A stretch of 10,372 bases of DNA. It comes from CAYVIB01 sp964451365. Its GTDB lineage: Bacteria; Pseudomonadota; Gammaproteobacteria; Pseudomonadales; Cellvibrionaceae. A program made the translations under genes and the position numbers. This document shows positions 4,269-10,372 of this stretch, one piece after another. Position 1 is the first letter of the stretch, and every line of letters begins with the position of its first letter. The notes beneath the pieces were generated by a model. That model did not search any database and had not been told where the DNA came from. It saw nothing but the letters and a program-made list of their open reading frames with translations. Location of the stretch: contig CAYVIB010000062.1 in NCBI GenBank assembly GCA_964451365.1, positions 1 through 10,372 of the forward strand, read 5' to 3'.

Positions 4269-6731
4269 TTACTCAACCGCTTCCGGCTGGCGCCTTTCCC
4301 CGGGCGCACAAACGCGGTTTTGTATTAATACATTCCGCCCGGGTGACAGCAGAACTTTTCCGTTTTCGTGGCGAATCTCGAACCGCCTCGGGTTGCTCGC
4401 TTCCGAATGTATTCTCACCCCTTCCTCGTTGGCATCTACCAGCAGCGACAGGCGCTGGTAAATAATGCGAAACCGCACCCGACCCAGTTGGGGTGGAATT
4501 GCCGGCCGCACCAGCAGGCCTTGAGTCGTGGCGACGATACCCAGGTACCGTCGTTGCAGCACATCCAGCGTGCCGCCGATGGCGCCCAGGTGGATTCCTT
4601 CGGCGGTGCTCTCGCCGCGCAAGGGTTTGAGGTCCCTGAGCAAACCGTTTTCGAACAGCTTCCATGAACTTTCCGGTTCAATTTCCGCCAGCACGCCGGC
4701 GTATATCACCTGCGACAAACTGGACCGATGGGTTGTGCGCTCCAGGTAATATTCGGCGGTGCGGCGCAACACTTCCCGGTTGTAGGCATAACCCAGGCGA
4801 TTGAACAGGCCGGCCACTTCCGGTTCCGGCAACAGGTAAAAAACGGTCAGCGCATCCGCCTGCTTGATCACCTGGAAGTTATCGGCACTCTCGCCGATAG
4901 CCTCCAGGGCCCAGTCGATGCGGGTGTCGGCATAGGCGGATGGCAGGATACCGGCGTCCAGTTTGCGCAGGTTTTCAAAGCCTTCGAACTGGCTGATGAT
5001 GTTGTCGTGGTGGAACACCAGGCGCATCTTGCGGCTGATGTTGTCCCAGCGCTCCAGTTCCGCCTCGCCCAGGTTCAGCCGGCAGCACAGTTTCTCGCGC
5101 TGCGCCGGGGTGATACGCCCCAGCGCCTCGCGCGCCCGGCAAAGGGTCCACACCGCCATGATATTGGTGTAGACGTTGTTATCCAGCCCCGGCTCTTCCC
5201 GTCCGGGGTAGGCGTTATGGTACTCGTCCGGCCCGACGACTCCCTTGATTTCGAAACGGCCGATGCGCGGATTGTACTGCGCGATACTGGCCCAGAAACG
5301 GGCGATTTCCAGCATCATCTCCGCGCCGTATTCCGCCAGGAATGCCGCGTCGCCGGTGGCGAGATAGTACTGCCAGACATTAAACGCTACAGCGGAGCCG
5401 ATATGCCTTTGCAAACGGGTCGGGTCCCGCATCCAGTGGCCGGACAGCAGGTTTTTCTGGTGTTTCGGCGTTACCTCGCGGCCGGTCCGGGCGCTGCGCC
5501 ACGGGTACATGGCGCCCCGATAACCCGCTTTTCGCGCCTCTTCCCGCGCCTGGTCCAGTCGCCGGTACCGGTATAGCAACAACGACCTGGCCAGGTCGGG
5601 AAAGCGGAAATTCAGAAAGGGAAAGACAAACAGCTCGTCCCAGAATATATGGCCCCGGTAAACCTCACCGTGCCAGCCCCTCGCCGGCACACCGACATCC
5701 AGCGACGCCGAATGGGGCGATACCGTCTGCAATATATGGAATGCATGAAAGCGCAACGACAGCGCGATGTTGCAATTCCCGGCATCCAGCGCCAGCAAGC
5801 GCCAGATATTTTTCCAGGCCCGGGTGTGGGAGGCTTCCAGCACGTTATATAAAGGGCACAGGGCGAGCAGCGCGTGGGCCGCTTCCAGGGGAGTGGATGG
5901 CACGTCGTCATCGGCGGTAAACAGGGTGGCAATTTTTTCCGCGACCATGGTTTGGCCGGCGCGCGCGTCGCATTTGATCAGTTCCGCAATGGCATTGGCA
6001 TCGCGATGGGTATCGTAGTGCGCGTCGCCGCAGTGGCTGACGGCGGTCCGCACCGCCTGGGCCACTTCGGTTTCCTGCCGGCGCAGGCGCGACGTCAGGC
6101 TTATTTCGCGGGCGCCGCTTCGCCTGCAACCGGTCACCTGGATATGCCGCGATTCAAAATCCCGGTAACGCTCCACGTTGGTGTTGACTACATCGCCGTC
6201 GATGCCGGACTTCAGCTCCATCCGGCCGGACCAGTTTTCCGGCGTGATCTCCACCCGCAGGCCCGATACGTGCGGGTCCGCCATGCTGACAAAGCGGCAC
6301 TCGCGCAGGTGGGTTTGGCGGCCTTCGGCATCGGAAAATACCAACTCGCGCCAGGCCACCCCCTCGTGCAGGTTCAAGCCGTGCCGGTAGCTCTCCAGCT
6401 TGATGTCGTCCAGGTTAAACCAGGGGCTATCGTCAATGCGGAAGGTGAACGACAGCCAGTTCGGCAGGTTTGGCAGCGACTCCGTTTCGTCCCGCTCCCC
6501 CTCGACGTTACTGACCAGATCCTCGTAACAACCCGCCCGGTAGGTGCCGGGGTAGTGGTAGCGACTGATTTTGGCGTCGATGCTGGCGGCGCGGGTGGTC
6601 ATTACGCCATTACCCAGCGCGAGTATGGCCTCGCGCCAGGTTTCATCCTCCCGCCGGTAATCATTGAAGCACAGCGTCCAGCCGTTTTCTCCGGCGTGGT
6701 TAATGCGGCTATGGTTAATGGGATAAGTCAT
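4269..6731 (-). CDS. glycoside hydrolase family 65 protein (alpha-glucoside phosphorylase)
   Basis: An 820-residue cytoplasmic GH65 enzyme of typical length. The family (maltose, trehalose, kojibiose and related phosphorylases) cleaves alpha-glucosides with inorganic phosphate, with inversion, giving beta-glucose 1-phosphate. An N-terminal beta-sandwich (about residues 15-260) precedes the alpha/alpha barrel. Landmarks are GEVYRGHIFWDELF (355-368), KHQK (423-426), the catalytic acid E503 in GPDEYH, KQAD (623-626), SSLS (670-673, phosphate loop) and EGIHLGAIGGT (711-721). SSLS suggests a phosphorylase rather than a hydrolase. Where I remember a His seven residues after the first Ser of that loop in maltose phosphorylases, this protein has Y677. 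The substrate cannot be read from the sequence. The start overlaps the kinase stop by 17 bp with no strong ribosome binding site, implying translational coupling. No beta-phosphoglucomutase gene is in the window. Confidence 0.88.
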   Translation of the reverse strand: MTYPINHSRINHAGENGWTLCFNDYRREDETWREAILALGNGVMTTRAASIDAKISRYHYPGTYRAGCYEDLVSNVEGERDETESLPNLPNWLSFTFRIDDSPWFNLDDIKLESYRHGLNLHEGVAWRELVFSDAEGRQTHLRECRFVSMADPHVSGLRVEITPENWSGRMELKSGIDGDVVNTNVERYRDFESRHIQVTGCRRSGAREISLTSRLRRQETEVAQAVRTAVSHCGDAHYDTHRDANAIAELIKCDARAGQTMVAEKIATLFTADDDVPSTPLEAAHALLALCPLYNVLEASHTRAWKNIWRLLALDAGNCNIALSLRFHAFHILQTVSPHSASLDVGVPARGWHGEVYRGHIFWDELFVFPFLNFRFPDLARSLLLYRYRRLDQAREEARKAGYRGAMYPWRSARTGREVTPKHQKNLLSGHWMRDPTRLQRHIGSAVAFNVWQYYLATGDAAFLAEYGAEMMLEIARFWASIAQYNPRIGRFEIKGVVGPDEYHNAYPGREEPGLDNNVYTNIMAVWTLCRAREALGRITPAQREKLCCRLNLGEAELERWDNISRKMRLVFHHDNIISQFEGFENLRKLDAGILPSAYADTRIDWALEAIGESADNFQVIKQADALTVFYLLPEPEVAGLFNRLGYAYNREVLRRTAEYYLERTTHRSSLSQVIYAGVLAEIEPESSWKLFENGLLRDLKPLRGESTAEGIHLGAIGGTLDVLQRRYLGIVATTQGLLVRPAIPPQLGRVRFRIIYQRLSLLVDANEEGVRIHSEASNPRRFEIRHENGKVLLSPGRNVLIQNRVCAPGERRQPEAVE

Positions 6732-7698
6732 TACTGCTCAGTTGGGCATACATTTGGTCAATCCGGGCCCGGTCCGGCAGCGCTTCCTGGGAACCGTAGC
6801 GGGTAATGGCGAGGTGCGACGCGGCGGTGGCAAAACGCACCGCGTCGGGCAGGGGCCGGTTTTCGGCTATCGCCACCGCCAGAGCGCCGGTAAAAGCGTC
6901 GCCCGCGCCGGTGGTGTCAACCACCTGCAGGGGCACCGGTTGGATTACCGTGGTGCGCTCCCTTTCCACCAGCACGCAGCCACCATCCTCCAGCCGGATG
7001 CAGGCGGCGCGCGCGCCCTGCTCTTCCAGTACCCGGCCCGCCTGCGCAGCCGATTCGATATCGTGGCACGCCACACCGGTCAGCGCACCAGCCTCGCCGG
7101 CGTTGGGTGTGATGATATCCGCGGTGGCAATCAGCGCGGCGCTGGCGTTTTCCGCCGGCGAGGGGTCGAGAATAATTTTTACCCCACAGCCCAGGGCGGT
7201 GGTTGCCGCCTCTTCCAGTAGATCCTGTGGCACTTCGCAGTCCAGCACCAGCACCGCGCCCGACGGCGCGTCTTCAATAATCCTCACCACTTCATCGATG
7301 TCGTCCCGCTGCCAGAGGTGATTGGCATTGGCGGCCAGCACTATGCCCTTTTTGCCGTCCGGCGGCACGGTGATCATCGCCACCCCGGTGCCGGCGCCGG
7401 TCACTTTTCGCACCCCGCTTAAATCCACCCCCATCCTGCGCAGGGGCCGCAGCGCCTGTTCGGCCAGGTCGTCGTCGCCCACATGGCCCAGCAGTACCGT
7501 CCGCAGTCCCAGCTTGCGCGCCAGGTAGCTGACGTTGGCGGCCTTGCCGCCGCTCAGGCGGGCGAAGTGGTCACCGAGCAGGGTTTCGCTGATTTTCGGG
7601 CGGCGCCCCACTCGAACCTGGAAATCGGCATTGATGCTGCCAAGGGACAGCAACAAGCCGGTTTCGGTGTCTTTGTCGCGGTAGTCCAGGTGTGTCAT
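6715..7698 (-). CDS. PfkB/ribokinase-family carbohydrate kinase
   Basis: A 327-residue ATP-dependent sugar kinase of the PfkB superfamily. The substrate-binding GG signature is at residues 50-51 (SGGKAANVSYLARKLG region), DPSPAE is at 178-183, the TPN-x-GE segment (197-202) corresponds to the N-x-x-E metal/ATP motif, and the anion-hole signature DTTGAGDAF starts at 261 with catalytic base D267. The N-terminus (SINADF) and overall pattern are ribokinase-like, but the sugar cannot be assigned. GAGGAG about 7 nt before the ATG supports the start. It follows the PQQ dehydrogenase gene by 43 bp and overlaps the GH65 gene, so the kinase and phosphorylase are probably made together. The kinase may phosphorylate the sugar released by the phosphorylase, which is inference from context only. 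Confidence 0.88.
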   Translation of the reverse strand: MTHLDYRDKDTETGLLLSLGSINADFQVRVGRRPKISETLLGDHFARLSGGKAANVSYLARKLGLRTVLLGHVGDDDLAEQALRPLRRMGVDLSGVRKVTGAGTGVAMITVPPDGKKGIVLAANANHLWQRDDIDEVVRIIEDAPSGAVLVLDCEVPQDLLEEAATTALGCGVKIILDPSPAENASAALIATADIITPNAGEAGALTGVACHDIESAAQAGRVLEEQGARAACIRLEDGGCVLVERERTTVIQPVPLQVVDTTGAGDAFTGALAVAIAENRPLPDAVRFATAASHLAITRYGSQEALPDRARIDQMYAQLSSNDLSH

Positions 7699-7717
7699 GG
7701 ATGCTCCTCAGGCTTTG

Positions 7718-7747
7718 TTCACGCTTTTACTCTTCACGCTTTTATTC
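7718..7747. repeat. 15-bp tandem duplication spanning the dehydrogenase stop codon
   Basis: TTCACGCTTTTACTC (7718-7732) is followed directly by TTCACGCTTTTATTC (7733-7747), 14 of 15 bases identical. The second copy contains the stop codon of the PQQ dehydrogenase gene (7742-7744), and the first lies in the leader of the kinase gene. The duplication lengthens the spacer between the two genes. Confidence 0.8.
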
Positions 7748-8986
7748 CGGCGTAATTCTCAGTAGTTTGCCGTTGCGCTCGTCGGTAATTACCCACAGCG
7801 CGCCGTCAGGCCCGGTGGCGATATCGCGCACCCGCCCCAGGTCGGTTAACAGCCGCTCCTCGCCGGTCACCAGCCGGCCGTCCAGCTCCAGGCGCACCAG
7901 GCCACCCGGCTTCAGGGAGGATATCAGCAGGTCCCCCTGCCACTCCCCGAAGAGGTCGCCCTGGTAAAACAGCGCGCCCGCCGGGGCAATTACCGGGTCC
8001 CAGTAGTAAATGGGTTGTTCCATGCCTTGCTGCTGGGTGATGCCGTCGCCGATGGGTGCGCCCGAGTAGTCCTCGCCGTAAGTAATCACTGGCCAGCCAT
8101 AATTTTCCCCCGCCTTGGGAATGTTGACTTCGTCCCCTCCGCGCGGGCCGTGTTCGATGGTCCACAATTCCCCGGTTTGCGGGTGAATTGCCGCTCCCTG
8201 GATATTGCGGTGGCCGTAGGACCAGATGTCGGACAGCACTTCCTCTTCACCAGCGACGGATTCTTCTCCCACAAAGGGATTGTCCGGCGGCACCGAGCCG
8301 TCCGGCAGAATGCGCACCACCTTGCCCAGGTGGGTGCTCAGATCCTGTGCCAGCTGGCGCGGTTGCGGATGCGAGCGCTCCCCCAGGGTGACAAACAACG
8401 CTCCGCCGCCGTTCCATACCAGCCGCGAGCCGTAATGCTTGGTCGACCGCCAGGCGGGCATCTGGCGGAAGATAATTTCCACCTCCTCCAGCGCCGCGCG
8501 GTCCTCCGACAGGCGGGCGCGGGCCACGGTGGTGCCGGTTTCCCCATTGCCGCGCGGCTCGGCGTAACTGAAGTAGATCAGCCGGTTATCGGCAAAATCC
8601 GGATCGAGAATTACATCGAGCAGGCCGCCCTGATCGCGGGAGTCCACTGGAGGCACATTGGCAATGGGTTCCGATAGCCCTTTTTCCTGCGCGCCTTTTT
8701 CCTGCGCGCCCTGCCGTGTGACGATTCGCATGCGGCCCAGGCGCTCGGTAATCAGCAGGCTGTTGTCCGGCAGGAATTCAATCGCCCAAGGGTGAAACAG
8801 GCCGGATGCCACTTCATCGACTTTAAAATCGATATTGCTTTCCAGCTTCGGCGCCCGCGTCTGGGTGTAAAACGCCGGCGTCTGCAACCGTGCATTGGGC
8901 GGCGGCCAGGGGTCGTCCGGCCCACCTATCTGGGCCAACCCCGCAGGGCTGGCAACAACGAATAAACACAACATCAGAACCCGCAT
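7742..8986 (-). CDS. exported PQQ-dependent aldose sugar dehydrogenase (Asd/YliI type)
   Basis: A 414-residue soluble PQQ sugar dehydrogenase with a six-bladed beta-propeller, expected in the periplasm, oxidising aldoses to lactones. Residues 1-18 are a signal peptide (hydrophobic MLCLFVVASPAGLA, likely cut after A18). Family landmarks are HPWAIEFLPD (65-74), GGLLDVILDPDF (120-131), HYGSRLVW with probable catalytic base H184, LGKVVRI (220-226), SYGHRN with the PQQ-contacting R260-N261, EHGPRGGDE (278-286) and NYGWP (295-299). Natural substrate and electron acceptor are unknown; no PQQ synthesis gene is nearby. A GAQEK unit is doubled at residues 93-102 by a 15-bp duplication, probably in a loop. 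GGTGG about 9 nt before the ATG supports the start. Gaps to neighbours are 42 and 43 bp. Confidence 0.88.
   Translation of the reverse strand: MRVLMLCLFVVASPAGLAQIGGPDDPWPPPNARLQTPAFYTQTRAPKLESNIDFKVDEVASGLFHPWAIEFLPDNSLLITERLGRMRIVTRQGAQEKGAQEKGLSEPIANVPPVDSRDQGGLLDVILDPDFADNRLIYFSYAEPRGNGETGTTVARARLSEDRAALEEVEIIFRQMPAWRSTKHYGSRLVWNGGGALFVTLGERSHPQPRQLAQDLSTHLGKVVRILPDGSVPPDNPFVGEESVAGEEEVLSDIWSYGHRNIQGAAIHPQTGELWTIEHGPRGGDEVNIPKAGENYGWPVITYGEDYSGAPIGDGITQQQGMEQPIYYWDPVIAPAGALFYQGDLFGEWQGDLLISSLKPGGLVRLELDGRLVTGEERLLTDLGRVRDIATGPDGALWVITDERNGKLLRITPE
8679..8708. repeat. in-frame 15-bp tandem duplication inside the dehydrogenase gene
   Basis: CCTTTTTCCTGCGCG occurs twice without a gap (8679-8693 and 8694-8708). 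On the minus strand it encodes GAQEK twice. The two copies are identical, which points to a recent slippage event. Confidence 0.9.
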
Positions 8987-9028
8987 AGCAATGCCACCTG
9001 TTTTATCTCACTCCCGGTTTTTATCACG

Positions 9029-9925
9029 TCAAAGTTGTCTGAACCCGCCAGTCACGCCGTAGATTTCCCCCGATATGAAACTGGCGTCGTCCGACGCCAG
9101 GAACACGTACACCGGCGCCAGCTCCGCCGGCTGCGCCGGGCGCCCGAACAGGGACGACGAGCCGAATTGTTTGACCGAATCGGCCGATGTGGTGGAGGGG
9201 ATCAGCGGCGTCCAGACAGGCCCCGGCGCAACGGCATTCACCCGCACGCCTTTTTTGATAGCCTCCTTCGCCAGCGAAAGGGTGAAATTGGCAATGGCGG
9301 CCTTGGTAGCCGCGTAGGGCGCCAGCGAGGCGGCCGGATCGTATGCCTGGATCGACGAGGTGTTGATGATGGAACCACCCGGCGGCAGGTGTCGGAGCGC
9401 GGCGCGGGCAAAGTAAAACGTCGATTCGATATTGACCTTGAAAAAACGATCGATGTCCTCGTCCGGCATTTCCTCCAGGCTGCCGTAGGTGTCCTGACCG
9501 GCGGCGTTGTTGACCAGGATATCCAGCCGACCGAAGTGTTTTACCGTTTCCTCCACCACCCGCTCGCATTCGGCGCGGCTGCTCTGGTCGATGCGGTAGG
9601 AGGCCACCCGCCGGCCTGCTGCGGTCACGAGGTGCTTGGTCTGGATAGCGTCCTCGTCTTCCATTTCCGACAGGTAGGTGAATACCACGTCCGCGCCCTC
9701 CCGCGCGTAAGCCAGCGCCACCGCCCGGCCAATGCCGCTGTCACCGCCGGTAATAATGGCAACCAGGCCATTTAATTTGCCCGAGCCCTTGTAGGAGTGT
9801 TCGCCGTGATCCGGCGCCGGGTCCATTCGCTGGTCCGTACCCGGAATCTCCTGGTGCTGGGGCGGATAAGGAGGGGTGGCATATTTGGTCCTGGGATCGG
9901 TGATCACCGAACCATGATCGGCCAT
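9029..9925 (-). CDS. short-chain dehydrogenase/reductase, YghA / general-stress-protein-39 type
   Basis: A 298-residue NAD(P)-dependent SDR oxidoreductase. A proline-rich N-terminal extension (residues 10-50, with PRTKYATPPYPPQ) typical of the YghA/YdaD subgroup precedes the Rossmann fold. Motifs are TGGDSGIG (59-66, cofactor binding), NNAAG (139-143), and the catalytic set S191, Y204, K208 in the SSIQAYDP...YAATK segment, with N139 nearby. Members of this subgroup are aldehyde or ketone reductases of unclear substrate, and the Bacillus homologue belongs to the general stress regulon. No signal peptide is present. AGAGGAA about 7 nt before the ATG fixes the start. It is the first gene of the minus-strand operon, 42 bp ahead of the PQQ dehydrogenase gene. 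I could not pick a convincing promoter upstream. Confidence 0.9.
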   Translation of the reverse strand: MADHGSVITDPRTKYATPPYPPQHQEIPGTDQRMDPAPDHGEHSYKGSGKLNGLVAIITGGDSGIGRAVALAYAREGADVVFTYLSEMEDEDAIQTKHLVTAAGRRVASYRIDQSSRAECERVVEETVKHFGRLDILVNNAAGQDTYGSLEEMPDEDIDRFFKVNIESTFYFARAALRHLPPGGSIINTSSIQAYDPAASLAPYAATKAAIANFTLSLAKEAIKKGVRVNAVAPGPVWTPLIPSTTSADSVKQFGSSSLFGRPAQPAELAPVYVFLASDDASFISGEIYGVTGGFRQL

Positions 9926-10076
9926 GGGATGTTCCTCTTATGTCGGTGGCGTTTTCGAGCTTTTCGACCTTCTCAAGGAACCTGCAATTTGCCTACCACC
10001 GCACAATGGCTTCGTGGGGCGAGTAAGCACAGCGTCACCCGCCAGTTTTGTGGTCATTTTGCCGGTTAACACCAAA

Positions 10077-10102
10077 GGCGGGTGGCGCCGTGCCCACCCG
10101 CC
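10077..10102. repeat. REP-like palindrome upstream of the SDR gene
   Basis: GGCGGGTGG (10077-10085) and CCACCCGCC (10094-10102) form a perfect 9-bp stem with an 8-nt loop, followed by CTACAA. Read on the other strand it begins TTGTAGGGCGGGTGG, the usual form of GTAGGGCGGGT intergenic palindromes. It lies about 150 bp upstream of the SDR start and far from any gene end visible here. Confidence 0.7.
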
Positions 10103-10130
10103 CTACAACGCGGTGTAAATAGTGCAAACC

Positions 10131-10372
10131 AGGGCCTGTTAACACTAATTCCGTTATCGCTGCTGGAGGCCATTTTTTCGTCCGGCAAGCGCCGCCCGGA
10201 CAGAAGGAGCGTAGTGTAGTCATTCTACATAAGCGACTGATAACGCCGCTGGGCGGACCTTTTGTTTTAAAAGCAGGGGCCCCAGCCCTTCGGGTTGTGC
10301 CTAAAAAGCCGCCACTTGTCGTCGCCTACATGGATGTAGTGATGCGGCACTGCGATGAGGAGCGTAAGCAGG
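10131..10372. repeat. dyad-rich interspersed element running off the right edge
   Basis: The segment after AGGGCCTGTTAACACTAA is packed with short inverted repeats: CGTTATCGC (10152-10160) facing GCGACTGATAACG (10233-10245), TGTAG-TCATT-CTACA (10215-10229), GGGGCCCC (10276-10283), CAGCCC-TTC-GGGTTG (10283-10297) and CTACAT-GG-ATGTAG (10326-10339). GGAGCGTA occurs twice (10206-10213 and 10359-10366). The look is that of a mosaic interspersed intergenic element rather than a gene. A plus-strand frame is open from 10123 to the end, but its first ATG is at 10330 and it has no ribosome binding site I trust. The element is cut by the window end. Confidence 0.5.

Noticed and set aside
4728..5576. 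282-codon plus-strand open frame opposite the GH65 gene
   Set aside because: It lies wholly inside a clear GH65 gene with all catalytic motifs; it is a GC-driven shadow.
5874..6806. 310-codon plus-strand open frame opposite the GH65 and kinase genes
   Set aside because: It is antisense to two well-supported genes, with no domain and no start signal.
8990..9031. internal promoter (TTGACG ... GATAAA) between the SDR and PQQ dehydrogenase genes
   Set aside because: The spacing would be about 19 bp and the -10 box is weak; the tight gene spacing is explained better by one operon.
9035..9775. 246-codon plus-strand open frame opposite the SDR gene
   Set aside because: It is antisense to an SDR gene with intact motifs; it is a shadow.
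10123..10372. partial plus-strand gene at the right edge
   Set aside because: The frame is open, but its first ATG is at 10330, there is no ribosome binding site, and the DNA is full of dyads, so an interspersed element explains it better.

Overview
The window looks like chromosomal DNA of a gammaproteobacterium with moderately high GC. The evidence is the gene families (a PA2169/TIGR02284-type four-helix protein, a YghA-type dehydrogenase, a secreted PQQ aldose dehydrogenase), purine-rich Shine-Dalgarno sites, and GC-rich palindromic intergenic repeats of the 'GTAGGGCGGGT' kind common in marine and soil gammaproteobacteria. A narrower placement, such as a Cellvibrionales-like polysaccharide degrader, is only a guess. 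No phage gene, transposase, CRISPR array, tRNA or rRNA was seen.

Layout. Positions 1-411 carry no convincing gene but hold two diverged copies of a GC-rich repeat. From 412 to 2527 lies a group of small stress-type genes: two DUF2383 four-helix paralogues (412-861 and 2084-2527, both minus, about 63% identical without gaps) bracket a DUF2795 gene (1244-1483, plus) and a small protein with an ESFPASD motif (1564-1875, minus). The DUF2795 gene is the only plus-strand gene. A good match to a sigma-54 (-24/-12) promoter lies about 80 bp upstream of it. A FAD oxidoreductase fused to a C-terminal Rieske domain (2601-4103, minus) follows.

From 9925 down to 4269 four minus-strand genes form a tight operon: a YghA-like short-chain dehydrogenase, an exported PQQ-type sugar dehydrogenase, a PfkB/ribokinase-family sugar kinase, and a GH65 disaccharide phosphorylase whose start overlaps the kinase stop by 17 bp. 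A terminator-like hairpin (4155-4184) separates this operon from the Rieske oxidoreductase gene. Positions 9926-10372 are intergenic, with one strong REP-like hairpin and a complex dyad-rich segment running off the right edge.

How the genes may work together (inference): the GH65 enzyme would cleave an alpha-glucoside with phosphate to give beta-glucose 1-phosphate and a free sugar or other acceptor. The coupled PfkB kinase would be the obvious candidate to phosphorylate the released acceptor or a derived sugar. The periplasmic dehydrogenase would oxidise sugars outside the cytoplasm. The flanking DUF2383, DUF2795, ESFPASD, YghA-like and Rieske genes are of types often met in general or osmotic stress gene sets, so the region reads as a stress and compatible-sugar locus. 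There is no beta-phosphoglucomutase, transporter or regulator gene in view. I found no clearly new defence or mobile system. The most unusual signals are the kinase-phosphorylase coupling, the sigma-54-like promoter, paired 15-bp tandem duplications at the dehydrogenase gene, and the edge repeats.
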